Shown: in pieces, positions 34,224-42,220 of the stretch | Numbering within the stretch: position 1 is the first letter of the stretch | How the letters are laid out: every line of letters begins with the position of its first letter | Source: CBDCFV01 sp965261795 | GTDB lineage: Bacteria > Chloroflexota > Dehalococcoidia > Lucifugimonadales > UBA3495 | Assembly (NCBI GenBank): GCA_965261795.1 | Contig: OZ253476.1 | Span: 1,054,001-1,118,000, forward strand | Direction: 5' to 3' | DNA length: 64,000 nt | Translations under genes and position numbers: made by a program | The notes under the pieces: generated by a model | Seen by the model: the letters and a program-made list of their open reading frames with translations, nothing else | Told to the model about the DNA's origin: nothing | Database searches by the model: none

Positions 34224-34298
34224 ATGTCGTTTTATACGAACATCTAACGCGCCCTATGTGGGCGGACAGGTGCACCAGTGACGGACGGCAAACGACAT
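34224..34298 (-). promoter_or_regulatory. Structured leader, possible riboswitch aptamer
   Basis: ATGTCGTTT (transcript; 34298-34290) pairs over 9 bp with AAACGACAT (34232-34224), closing a 57-base interior. Inside lies the hairpin CGCCC-ACATA-GGGCG (34264-34250) and a GGTGCACC palindrome (34276-34269). The GCCCAC in the inner hairpin could also pair with GTGGGC of the terminator, giving a plausible antiterminator. No match to a known riboswitch class was recognised. Confidence 0.5.
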
Positions 34299-34314
34299 GA
34301 ATTTCATCAACGAA

Positions 34315-34343
34315 AGTCTAGCGCGAGGGTCAACAATTGTCAA
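34315..34343 (-). promoter_or_regulatory. Sigma-70-type promoter of the reductase-hemD unit
   Basis: On the minus strand TTGACA (34343-34338) and TAGACT (34320-34315) are 17 bases apart. The transcript would begin near 34308, giving a 160-base leader that contains the 9-bp closed structure and the terminator. Confidence 0.7.
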
Positions 34344-34373
34344 CATGAAGTGAACATAACAAGGCTTGGTAAT

Positions 34374-35144
34374 TTACCTGCCTTGACCCCGGTCCAAGTA
34401 GTCCTGAGCGGAGCCCAATCCTTCCAAGGCCAGACCGTATCCCAGCAGGTCGTGCAATTCCTGCTTCAACTTGTGGGTCAGCAGAACCCGCGAGTAGCGC
34501 AACACCAAGCGGGATTGCAGGGCCAGTTGCCGGGCCAGTTCCCACGCCCGGGGCAACAAGTCCTCCTGGGGCAGCACTTCGGCGACCAACCCCAACTCCT
34601 GCGCTTGCGCCGCATCCAGCATCTGTCCGGTCAACAGAAAATATCTTCCACGGTTTATGCCCAGCAGCAGCGGGTAGATTATGTGCATACCGTCGCCGGG
34701 GATGAGGCCGCTCATAAAGTGGCCGGAGTCCTGAAACGTGGTATGGGGAGCGGACAGCACTATGTCGCTCAGCAGCGGCAGCTCCGAGTGGCGTAAAGCA
34801 GGCCCGTTGACGGCCGCGATGATGGGCACTTCGATATTGAGCAGGTTGCCCAGCAAGTGTTTGCCCTCCCAATAAGTGCCATCCCATTGCTCGGGAGTGC
34901 GCCGCGGGACTGTGGCGTTGCTGCCGGCGGGTCCGGTGAACCCGTCCCCTGCCCCGGTCATGATGATCACCTTCGTTTCCGGGTCTGTACCAACTGTGTG
35001 GAACACCTCGGGTAACTCCGAATGTGGACCTGCTCCCCATTGCAACGTGCCGCCGTCGCTGTGCAGCGTCATCTGCAAGATATCGTCGTGCCTCTCCAGC
35101 TTTACGAATTGGAATCGGTTGGCGTATTCCTCCAGTCGTGCCAT
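34374..35144 (-). CDS. Enoyl-CoA hydratase/isomerase (crotonase) family protein
   Basis: 256-aa crotonase-fold protein. The N-terminal FVKLERHDDILQMTLHSDGG and the VPIIAAVNGPALRHSELPLLSD block match the family, but the first oxyanion motif (normally AFCAGxD) reads GAGDGFTGPAGSN and the second lacks the usual GGG, so the reaction may differ from simple hydration. No signal or membrane segment. It ends 30 bases before the promoter of the reductase gene and is on the same strand, but belongs to a separate unit. Confidence 0.78.
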   Translation of the reverse strand: MARLEEYANRFQFVKLERHDDILQMTLHSDGGTLQWGAGPHSELPEVFHTVGTDPETKVIIMTGAGDGFTGPAGSNATVPRRTPEQWDGTYWEGKHLLGNLLNIEVPIIAAVNGPALRHSELPLLSDIVLSAPHTTFQDSGHFMSGLIPGDGMHIIYPLLLGINRGRYFLLTGQMLDAAQAQELGLVAEVLPQEDLLPRAWELARQLALQSRLVLRYSRVLLTHKLKQELHDLLGYGLALEGLGSAQDYLDRGQGR

Positions 35145-35338
35145 TCGTGTCTTCTCCTTTGCCGCGGTGAGGCGGCGAAAAATCGCCTACCCGCGGCGCC
35201 GTGCTCGTATCATCATAATCTAACCGTACCCATGAAGAATTACCACCAAGCCCACGGACATTACCGGACATTTCGCTTGTCTGAATCAGGATTTACCGGA
35301 TGTTGGGATTTTCAGGATGTGGCCGAATCATCATGCTA
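35145..35338. other. Intergenic region with degenerate repeat
   Basis: No gene seen. It contains GGACATTACCGGACATTTCG (35257-35276), resembling the repeat at 19294, and further CAGGATTTACCGGATGTTGG-type text. It should also hold the promoter of the crotonase gene on the minus strand. Confidence 0.3.
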
Positions 35339-35500
35339 GGTTCTGTTGACATTTCCCCGTCATTCCCGCGCAGGCGGGAATCCATAGACTTCTAATCGGA
35401 GAGAACGTGACTGGCTGATAGTGCTTCTGGATTCCCGCTTTCGCGGGAATGACGTTATGGGGTTACTGGACTGCCTGATTTCGCAAATGTCAACAGAGCC
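35339..35500 (+). mobile_element. MITE-like element, copy A
   Basis: A 161-base non-coding element with 15-bp terminal inverted repeats GTTCTGTTGACATTT / AAATGTCAACAGAGC (one mismatch). It contains two internal palindromes, ATTCCCGC-GCAG-GCGGGAAT and ATTCCCGC-TTTC-GCGGGAAT. The reverse complement of the whole element recurs without a visible difference at 57375-57535. CTAG/TTAG-like bases flank it. No transposase inside, so it would be moved in trans. Confidence 0.85.
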
Positions 35501-35855
35501 TTAGTCCTATATAGTCCTGAGAATCCTATCATTACGGTCTTGTCTTGGACGGGCATGGGCACAGTTGTCCTTACCCGGTGCGGGCGGGACGCCCGCGCTC
35601 CCATCCCATCCCATCCCAATGAGCTGTACGAGACAGGTACTATGTTAGCAAGGTGTTTCACGAGTTGGAAAGGGGCGAATGTCAGTAGTCGTTCCGGTCC
35701 AGGATTGGTTTGAATTGGATGATTGGCGTGGCCTTTGGCGGAAGGCTGACCTGAAGGCCCAGGGCTGCGACGATTGTGACAATGAAAAAGCCTTGGCCGG
35801 CGATAGCCGGAGTGTTGCTGAGGCTGAGGCCATTTGATAACATATAAGGGGTAGG
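35501..35855. other. Intergenic region ahead of tRNA-Ser
   Basis: No convincing protein gene. It has a (CCCAT)n microsatellite (35598-35617), a GGCGGGACGCCCGC-type palindrome (35583-35596) and a segment (35632-35686) about 70 percent like 19387-19440. A 53-codon frame on the minus strand (35682-35840, MLSNGLSLSNTPAIAG with one hydrophobic stretch) is open but has no visible ribosome binding site. Confidence 0.35.
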
Positions 35856-35947
35856 GGAGGGATCGCATAGTGGTCTAGTGCGGGCGCCTGCTAAGCGCTT
35901 AGCCTGTGAAAACGGGCTCATGGGTTCGAATCCCATTCCCTCCGCCA
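35856..35947 (+). tRNA. tRNA-Ser (anticodon GCU)
   Basis: 92 bases including an encoded CCA. The acceptor stem GGAGGGA pairs with TCCCTCC, discriminator G. The anticodon loop is CT-GCT-AA, giving GCU for AGC/AGU serine codons. The long variable arm (AGCCTGTGAAAACGGGCT) is the class II form expected for serine tRNAs. The T arm is ATGGG-TTCGAAT-CCCAT. It stands 180 bases before the restriction-modification gene, the start of an accessory island. Confidence 0.95.
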
Positions 35948-36129
35948 CACATCTCTCTCTCCGGCCTCAATTGCTACCCATTTCCACTGTCTTGAGATAG
36001 TCTCTTACTGACCAAGGGCCATACGCCTCCGCTTGGAGTGCTTCGGGGAGCCCTGGTTCCGGTCCACTTCCGAGCACCCGATTGGCCCGGCAGGAAGGGT
36101 GGGCGTTAACAAAGAGTAGACGGTTTGAT

Positions 36130-39100
36130 ATGGTCATGGCGCCGCACCTCGACTACGACGACCCCAAATACGCCGCCGGCGCGGCGGAAATACTGCGGCG
36201 GCATGACAACGCCGAGGCAGAGGCCAACATCACCAGCGCGGTGCGTGATTTTCTGATACTCACCGGGTTGGCCAAAAGCGACGAAATCAACGAGGAAAAC
36301 CCGCCGTCGGACACTTCCCGCAGCGCCGTGGACCTGACCGCGCTGGACACCTTCGTTGAGATGAAGCGGAGGGTTGGCACCACCGGCGGGCTGGACCCGA
36401 ACCCGATATACGTCCAACAGCTGGACGATTACTTGGCCCAGTCCCGGACGGCGGGAAAGGGCCTGCGCACCGGCATACTCACCGACGGAAAGCACTGGCT
36501 GTTGCGATGGCCCGGAGCAGGTCCGGTCAAGACCGTTAAGCCCTACGCCTTCACGCTCCAGGACGCCCAAGGCTGGTTGCTGCTATACGAGTGGCTGCGC
36601 GACGAGTCCCTTGTATCACTGGAAGGGATTGCAGCGGACCGGGCCAACATCGAAAAACACCTCGGCCCCAACAGCCCGCTGTACGAGCGGGACATCGCCG
36701 CGCTGCGGGGGCTTTTCGACGATACATCCCACCATGAGACCATCAAGGTCAAACGGCAACTGTGGTTCGACCTGCTGCGGGCTGCCTTGGGTGAGGTCGC
36801 CAGGTCCACCGAGGAACTGGACGACCTGTTCGTCCGGCACACCTACCTGAGTATGGTCATCGGCATGGTGGTGCAGGCGTCCTTTGGAATCGACATCCGG
36901 CAGGTGGCGGCAAGCGACCCCGCCGACCTGCTGCATGGCCGCGGTTTCAGGAACGCCACCGGACTCCAAGGAATCGTGGAGTCGGACTTCTTCGCATGGC
37001 CCACTGAAGTCGGCGGGCTGCCGTCCATCCGAGCGCTGGCCCGGCGCATCGCCAAGTTCGACTGGCGGGACGCCCCGCCGGACATCGGAGCGGCGCTATA
37101 CGAGACGGTCATCCCGCCGGAGGAGCGGCGCACCTTGGGCGAGTACTACACGCCGGACTGGTTGGCCCGTGTGATGGTGCGGGAACTGGTGACCGAACCG
37201 CTGGCCCAGCGGGTGCTGGACCCGGCCTGCGGCTCCGGCACCTTTGTGGCCGAGGCCGTGACCCACTTCATTGAGGCTGCCAAGGGCAGCGGCCAACACC
37301 CCAAGCAGACTCTGGACCGGTTGCTGGAGTCGGTGGCCGGCATCGACGTGCACCCGGTGGCGGTCCACTTGGCCCGCGCTGCGTGGGCGCTGGCGGCGCG
37401 GCCTGCCATAGACGCGGTGATGCGGACCGGATTCGACGCCCAGGTCTCGGTCCCTATCTACTTGGGCGACGCGCTGCAACTGCGGATGCAGACGGGAGAG
37501 ATGTTCGCCGGAGACGTGGTAACCATCCAGATAGACCGGCAACGGGAAGACGACCGTCCGGCAGCCGTTGCCGCGCCAGTGGAGGCCCTGGAACTGGTCT
37601 TTCCCATGAGCTTGGTAGAGCGGGCCAACGACTTCGACTCGCTGATGGGCGACATCGCCTCGTACATCGAAAACGGAGAGGACCCCAACCTGGCCTTGGA
37701 TGACAACTACATCAACGACCCGGCGGAGCGGGCAACCCTGGCAGGAACGATCGCCACACTGGAAATGCTCCACTCCGAGGGGCGGGACCACATCTGGGCC
37801 TACTACACCCGAAACCTGGTGCGCCCGGTCGCCCTGGCCCGGCGCAAGGTTGACGTAATCATCGGCAACCCGCCTTGGATAAACTACAACCAGACCGCCA
37901 GCATCCTGCGGGCCGAACTGGAGCGGCAGAGCAAGGAGCGGTACGGAATCTGGCAGGGCGGACGGTACGCCACCCACCAGGACGTGGCCGGGCTGTTCTT
38001 CACCCGCAGCATGGACCTGTACTTGAAGGACGGCGGTGTCATAGGGATGGTGATGCCCCACAGCGCCCTTCAGACAGGCCAATACGCCAAGTGGCGCACC
38101 GGCAGGTGGCGGGTTCTCCCGGGAGGAACGACGCTGGCGGCCGACTTCAGCGTGAAAACGGCTTGGGACTTGGAGCGGTTGGATCCCAACAATTTCTTCC
38201 CGGTCCCGGCCTCGGTGATATTCGCTCAACGGGCGGGCGTGGTCAGTCCCGCCGTCCCCTTGTCCGGTCACGTAGAACGCTGGCGCGGCAAGGCTGGGGC
38301 GAAGGATGTGTACCGGGAGAGTGTTGGGATAACGGATACGTCGGTAGGTGGGGAGTCCGTTTACGATGGGCATACGCGAAATGGCGCAACATTATTCCCA
38401 CGTGGTTTATTCATCGTAACCCAAACCGAAAATCCCGCCATCATCCAAGCCGGCCAGACCGTCACAGTAAACCCTCAGCGTGGTTCTCAAAGCAAAGAAC
38501 CGTGGCGCAGTCTCGATCTGACAGCCATTAACGGTCAGACCATCGAGTCGCGACATGTATTTGATGTTCATTTGGGAGAAACATTGGTCCCTTACTCAAC
38601 CCTTGATCCTCTAAAAGCAATCCTCCCAATGAAACAGGCTGACTTCGAAATACCTGTCGATGCCAACGGGGTTGGTGGCATCAGACTGGGTAGATTAGGA
38701 ACGCGGATGCGAGGCCGCTGGCGTACTATCAGCGGTCTTTGGGATATGCACAAACAACCCGTCAATAAACTAAACCTGTTCGAGCAGTTAGACTATCTTC
38801 ATAAACTGTCAGCACAATTGGAATGGAAACGGAATCCAGACTTTCGGCCCATTAGGGTTATTTACAACCAATCGGGCACCCCTACGGCGGCGCTTCTTGA
38901 CGACGATGATGCTGTGGTTGACTACACACTGTACTGGATTACCTGTAAAGACATGCAGGAAGCCAACTACCTGCTGGCCATCATCAATAGCCAAGCCCTC
39001 TACGACGCAGTAACCCCGCTGATGGCCAAGGGACAATTCGGCGCCCGCCACCTGCAAAAGCACCTGTGGAAGCTGCCCATCCCGGAGTTCGACCCCGGCA

Positions 39101-39297
39101 ACAGGCGGCACGTTGCCATCGCCAAGGCCGGTGAAGCGGCGGCCCAAGGCGCGGCCCTGCAACTGGAGCAGCTACGGGAGCAACGGGACAAGGTTACGGT
39201 GAAGGTGGCGCGGCGGGAGTTGCGGAGGTGGCTGCGGGAGTCGAAGGAAGGGAAGGCGGTGGAGCGGGTGGTGGGGAGGCTGCTGCAGGAAGGGTGA
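36130..39297 (+). CDS. Type IIG-like restriction-modification enzyme (Eco57I-type methylase with N-terminal nuclease domain)
   Basis: About 1055 aa. The N-terminal domain shows a PD-(D/E)XK-type motif AVDLTALDTFVEMKRR (Glu77-x-Lys79). The amino-methyltransferase core has motif I DPACGSGTFVAEA (about residue 363) preceded by EYYTPDWLARVMV, and motif IV NPPWINYNQT (about 578). The C-terminal part (residues 730-960) should be the target recognition domain; its DNA (38320-38990) is clearly more AT-rich than the rest, suggesting it was exchanged. ATG at 36130 is preferred; the frame opens earlier, with a TTG at 36082, and no strong ribosome binding site decides between them. Such single-chain enzymes methylate and cut foreign DNA. 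The last 75 codons are echoed three times downstream. Confidence 0.85.
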   Translation: MVMAPHLDYDDPKYAAGAAEILRRHDNAEAEANITSAVRDFLILTGLAKSDEINEENPPSDTSRSAVDLTALDTFVEMKRRVGTTGGLDPNPIYVQQLDDYLAQSRTAGKGLRTGILTDGKHWLLRWPGAGPVKTVKPYAFTLQDAQGWLLLYEWLRDESLVSLEGIAADRANIEKHLGPNSPLYERDIAALRGLFDDTSHHETIKVKRQLWFDLLRAALGEVARSTEELDDLFVRHTYLSMVIGMVVQASFGIDIRQVAASDPADLLHGRGFRNATGLQGIVESDFFAWPTEVGGLPSIRALARRIAKFDWRDAPPDIGAALYETVIPPEERRTLGEYYTPDWLARVMVRELVTEPLAQRVLDPACGSGTFVAEAVTHFIEAAKGSGQHPKQTLDRLLESVAGIDVHPVAVHLARAAWALAARPAIDAVMRTGFDAQVSVPIYLGDALQLRMQTGEMFAGDVVTIQIDRQREDDRPAAVAAPVEALELVFPMSLVERANDFDSLMGDIASYIENGEDPNLALDDNYINDPAERATLAGTIATLEMLHSEGRDHIWAYYTRNLVRPVALARRKVDVIIGNPPWINYNQTASILRAELERQSKERYGIWQGGRYATHQDVAGLFFTRSMDLYLKDGGVIGMVMPHSALQTGQYAKWRTGRWRVLPGGTTLAADFSVKTAWDLERLDPNNFFPVPASVIFAQRAGVVSPAVPLSGHVERWRGKAGAKDVYRESVGITDTSVGGESVYDGHTRNGATLFPRGLFIVTQTENPAIIQAGQTVTVNPQRGSQSKEPWRSLDLTAINGQTIESRHVFDVHLGETLVPYSTLDPLKAILPMKQADFEIPVDANGVGGIRLGRLGTRMRGRWRTISGLWDMHKQPVNKLNLFEQLDYLHKLSAQLEWKRNPDFRPIRVIYNQSGTPTAALLDDDDAVVDYTLYWITCKDMQEANYLLAIINSQALYDAVTPLMAKGQFGARHLQKHLWKLPIPEFDPGNRRHVAIAKAGEAAAQGAALQLEQLREQRDKVTVKVARRELRRWLRESKEGKAVERVVGRLLQEG
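39073..39297 (+). repeat. 3'-tail repeat, copy 1 (end of the restriction-modification gene)
   Basis: The parental copy, encoding LPIPEFDPGNRRHVAIAKAG through to the stop. Partial copies with the same reading frame and stop occur at 40645-40860, 42299-42372 and 44038-44180. Confidence 0.9.
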
Positions 39298-39789
39298 CTA
39301 GAGCATCCTGAGTTGCGGTGCATACGGCTCCATGATACCGAATCCAACGATGGGGCGGTATTTCACGAGGCTGTTGTCATAGGTATGAAATTCATCCACG
39401 GTTAACCCAACAGTTGAAAGCCACTGTGCGGTAGCCAAGTGAATCGCGTCCGGAGGTTTGATATTCCAACCCATGGTAATTGCATGGCGTATCAGGCTTC
39501 TAGCCATTTTACCTACGGCGTCATGGTACTCGACAAGTTCTACTGCCCCCGGCCCAGTCCATAGGCTGTCTATTTTTTGTTCAGTAGCTTCATCTAACGC
39601 CATTTGCTTTTGTTCGGACGCAGAGAACGCCACTTCCACCGAAGAAAGCGTTGAAGTGTATAGTTTGATCGAGCCGCGGGTACCCTCTTCCAACAAGGCG
39701 TCCAGGACTGGCATACGGCCTGCGATCTCGTTTACATACGAGAGAAAAACACAAGCATCCCAGTAGATGGCCCGTGGCGTATCAGGCAT
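39298..39789 (-). CDS. PIN-domain protein (putative VapC-like ribonuclease)
   Basis: 163 aa. PIN-fold acidic residues: Asp11 in IYWDACVFLSYV, Glu in LSSVEVAFSA, Asp in PPDAIHLATAQWL and Asp in FHTYDNSLV. PIN proteins cleave RNA and many are toxins of type II pairs. The stop codon directly abuts the stop of the restriction-modification gene. The start overlaps the end of the upstream gene by 8 bases, so the two are translationally coupled. The upstream partner is much larger than normal VapB antitoxins, so this may not be a classical toxin-antitoxin pair. Confidence 0.8.
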   Translation of the reverse strand: MPDTPRAIYWDACVFLSYVNEIAGRMPVLDALLEEGTRGSIKLYTSTLSSVEVAFSASEQKQMALDEATEQKIDSLWTGPGAVELVEYHDAVGKMARSLIRHAITMGWNIKPPDAIHLATAQWLSTVGLTVDEFHTYDNSLVKYRPIVGFGIMEPYAPQLRML

Positions 39790-40519
39790 CTCTCAGGCGC
39801 CGCACAGCTTCTTCCGGGAGCAAGTCGCCTTCTTGCCACGGAACCGCGCCTCTGGCCAGCCGGTATGACCCGGGCGCGGTGTCCTCCGATACCTCAACCT
39901 TCACAATTTGTCGTATGGCTATCGGCCGCCCTGTTGCCACTTCCCTTGAGACCCGCCCGCTCACCCTGGCCCGCCGATCCCAAGCTTCACGCATAAGTTC
40001 TTCCTGACCTTGGGCCAGATAGCAGGAAACAGCCTTATCGAAGATGGATTCGTACAAGTTGAACCGTAGTCCTCCTCGATTGCTCAGCGTTTGCACTCTG
40101 CCGGTAACGGCTCCAATGGCGGACATGGTGGCGGGTTGACTCAAGACCTTTCCATTGCCGTAAATCGTGTATTCGGCGTCCGGCGTCTCAAACCGCACGT
40201 ACTCAACGGATGCCGCCAGGTTTTTGACTGCGTTGACGGCTCGCGTTATCTGCGAACCATAGCGCGGCTCTTCCTGATGCTCCAGCGCTTTTCCGATTTC
40301 CCCATACTGGTCAACGATTTTTTCAACTGTGCTCAAATCGTCCGCTTCACCGCGAACAGTGGCCACAGCGCTGCCCGGCTGCAAATCTTCAACTATCCAG
40401 GTTACTTTTGCTCTGGAAGTCAAGGCTGAGACAAGCCGGTGGAAAACACTGATGCCTTTTTCCAGACGCGCAATGTCAATTTGCCCACCCAATTCAAAAG
40501 TAAGCGTAGATTTGGCCAT
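39782..40519 (-). CDS. Conserved hypothetical protein coupled to PIN gene
   Basis: 245 aa from the ATG at 40519 (GGGGGCGGGAA upstream); the frame is open 108 bases further up without a good start. Soluble alpha/beta protein beginning STLTFELGGQIDIARLEKGI, with VEDLQPGSAVATVRGEADD, a central SIGAVTGRVQTLSNRGGLRF and a C-terminal VSGRVSREVATGRPIAIRQI. The last part looks like a small beta-barrel. No family recognised. Tight overlap with the PIN gene suggests that it controls or partners the PIN protein. Confidence 0.65.
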   Translation of the reverse strand: MAKSTLTFELGGQIDIARLEKGISVFHRLVSALTSRAKVTWIVEDLQPGSAVATVRGEADDLSTVEKIVDQYGEIGKALEHQEEPRYGSQITRAVNAVKNLAASVEYVRFETPDAEYTIYGNGKVLSQPATMSAIGAVTGRVQTLSNRGGLRFNLYESIFDKAVSCYLAQGQEELMREAWDRRARVSGRVSREVATGRPIAIRQIVKVEVSEDTAPGSYRLARGAVPWQEGDLLPEEAVRRLRDA

Positions 40520-40644
40520 TTCCCGCCCCCAACGAGCCGACAGAGTACTCGCGGAAATGTCCCCAACGAAGCTCAAGAAGCCCGTCCGCAGCCTGTTATA
40601 CCAGAATTCATGCCATACCGCCAACACTAGCGCTTGGCGAGAAA

Positions 40645-40860
40645 CTGCCCATCCCGGAGTTCGACCCCGGCAACCGGCGGCACGTTGCCATTGCCAAGGT
40701 GGGCGAGGCGGCGGCCCATGGCGCGGCGCTTCAATTGGAGCAATTACGGGAGCAACGGGACAGTGTTACGGTGACGGTGGCGCGGCGGGAGTTGCGGAGG
40801 TGGCTGCGGGAGGGGAAGGCGGTGGAGCGGGTGGTGGGGAGGTTGTTGGAGGAAGGGTGA
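40645..40860 (+). repeat. 3'-tail repeat, copy 2
   Basis: About 90 percent identical to 39073-39297, less a 9-base in-frame deletion (RESKEGKAV becomes REGKAV). It encodes LPIPEFDPGNRRHVAIAKVG through LLEEG and the same TGA. It has no start of its own. With copy 1 it forms a direct repeat bracketing the PIN module. Confidence 0.9.
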
Positions 40861-40892
40861 CGAAGGCAAGGGACTAGCCTGTGGTGAATGGC

Positions 40893-41153
40893 TTAAGGGT
40901 TACTGCGTGGCTTGCCACCAGGCGGCTTCCCGGAATCTTCCAGTTTGGGCGGAATGGTGTGAGGGCTACGAGGCTGACGGACAATAGTGACTTTGCCCTT
41001 CACTTGTAGTGATCCTTTCCCTTTTATTTTGAGCACCTTGCCGCCCGGAGGCTTCCTCGAATCAGATAGCTTCGGAGGAATGGTCTTAGGGCTTCGTGAT
41101 TCACGGATTATAATGGGTCTATTGTTAGGTGGCATAATTTGTTTGACCTTCAT
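40893..41153 (-). CDS. Small KPPGGK-motif protein with internal duplication
   Basis: 86 aa, basic, Pro/Gly/Lys-rich. It contains two copies of a motif of about 25 residues: RESRSPKTIPPKLSDSRKPP-GGK and RQPRSPHTIPPKLEDSGKPP-GGK, joined by KIKGKGSLQVKGKVTIV. The start overlaps the end of the membrane-protein gene by 29 bases on the same strand. A third copy of the motif is in the plus-strand gene at 42017. No known family; likely disordered and possibly a ligand or processed peptide. Confidence 0.5.
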   Translation of the reverse strand: MKVKQIMPPNNRPIIIRESRSPKTIPPKLSDSRKPPGGKVLKIKGKGSLQVKGKVTIVRQPRSPHTIPPKLEDSGKPPGGKPRSNP

Positions 41154-41934
41154 TTGCTACAGAGCTAGGGTGAACGTTCCTTAGTATAACATCGTAGACT
41201 GAAGTCCTGCCCCATCCCATTGGGCCTCTCACTTCTCGCCATCTTAGTAACCTTTGTTTTGGTCTCTTGGCATTTTTCAGTTCAATATCATCTGGTATTT
41301 TGCCGAAGACTCGGGAATTAAAGAAATAGGTGCTGATGGCAACCGATTCGATATCCCTCCCAACAATGAATTCGTAGGTTTGGTACTCTGACTCTCCCGG
41401 TTCTACAACAAGTTCCTCTTCATCCCAAGGACGTCGGAAATCATCTAGTGTGGGCCATTGAAGATAAGCTTCCTCTTCGTTTACGAATACTTCAGCGTAC
41501 AGGTGCTCCACATCTTCATTTGACACAGGCGCCACTTGCTGTAACGTAAATGAGCCGTCCCGAAATTCCACATGAACTCTCGAGCTATTGTGCAGAGTAA
41601 CAGTGACAGAAATATGTACATAATCCTCGCCGATTAGTCTGTGCGAAAGTCTATGTTCGATGGTGACGTGAGGCTCTCTTGCCCTGAATATGTGCAAATT
41701 ACGCCAAGCCAAGTAGCCGCCTGCCAAGATGGCTGCAACGGTTACGATCGATTGGATACCTCCTGACAAATCTCGGAAGGTTCTCGTGATGGGTGTTTCA
41801 ACTACTTGAATCGAATCTTCGCTAGGATTCTGATCCCGGTCAGGCTCTTGAGCGGATGCAAGTTGCGGATATATAAAGGCAACAATGGCAAAGGAAACCA
41901 ACAGGGTTGCTATCAATGCACGTCTGCTCTTCAC
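41125..41934 (-). CDS. Membrane protein of unknown function
   Basis: 269 aa from the GTG at 41934 (GAGAGG 8 bases upstream). A signal/anchor (ALIATLLVSFAIVAFIYPQL) and a second span (SIVTVAAILAGGYLAWRNLH) flank a short acidic loop. The remaining 180 residues are a cytoplasmic or extracellular beta-rich domain: VTIEHRLSHRLIGEDYVHIS, VTLHNSSRVHVEFRDGSFTL, EVFVNEEEAYLQWPTLDDF. DNA is AT-richer than most of the window, a sign of transfer. It lies between two KPPGGK-motif genes; function unknown. Confidence 0.65.
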   Translation of the reverse strand: MKSRRALIATLLVSFAIVAFIYPQLASAQEPDRDQNPSEDSIQVVETPITRTFRDLSGGIQSIVTVAAILAGGYLAWRNLHIFRAREPHVTIEHRLSHRLIGEDYVHISVTVTLHNSSRVHVEFRDGSFTLQQVAPVSNEDVEHLYAEVFVNEEEAYLQWPTLDDFRRPWDEEELVVEPGESEYQTYEFIVGRDIESVAISTYFFNSRVFGKIPDDIELKNAKRPKQRLLRWREVRGPMGWGRTSVYDVILRNVHPSSVANEGQTNYAT

Positions 41935-42016
41935 ATCGTGAACCTCTCTCAATTGTAAACCGGAGTCAATGATACAATGAATTGAGCTTGATGCGTAGGC
42001 ACGAGATGGAGGTGAT

Positions 42017-42220
42017 ATGTCGGAAAAGAACCCAGGCGATAAAGATGCGGCGAACGAGACTCCCCGTAGAGTAATGGGGGTTCGGATAGATAATGCGGCG
42101 CTTCCAAGGGTGGCGCCTCCCAAGGCCAAGTCTGAGAATCCCGGTAAACCTCCCGGTGGCAAGGCCGGGAAAAGTTCTGAACAAACCAATGATGCTAATT
42201 CAGGCGATAAAGGCAACTAA
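42017..42220 (+). CDS. Small KPPGGK-motif protein, plus strand
   Basis: 67 aa: MSEKNPGDKDAANETPRR, then VRIDNAALPRVAPPKAKSEN-PGKPPGGKAGKS and a hydrophilic tail. The PPK...KPPGGK block matches the two repeats of the protein at 40893. GGAGG sits at 42009-42013, a good ribosome binding site. It is divergent from the membrane-protein gene, 82 bases apart. No signal peptide. The shared motif in two unlinked frames makes both more likely to be real genes. Confidence 0.55.
   Translation: MSEKNPGDKDAANETPRRVMGVRIDNAALPRVAPPKAKSENPGKPPGGKAGKSSEQTNDANSGDKGN

Noticed and set aside
34147..34275. N-terminal extension of the nitrite/sulfite reductase up to 34275
   Set aside because: It would run through an intrinsic terminator; the TTG at 34146 has an AGGAGG at ideal spacing.
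35682..35948. 88-codon minus-strand frame beginning MAEGMGFEPMSPFSQAKRLA
   Set aside because: The first part is the antisense translation of the class II serine tRNA, a well-known false protein. The rest lacks a ribosome binding site.
37096..38373. 425-codon frame on the minus strand inside the restriction-modification gene
   Set aside because: Shadow frame caused by third-position G+C bias; the plus frame contains the methylase motifs.
41935..42216. N-terminal extension of the membrane-protein frame up to 42216
   Set aside because: It runs antisense to the KPPGGK gene at 42017, lacks a good start and lies ahead of a proper signal anchor with its own ribosome binding site at 41934.
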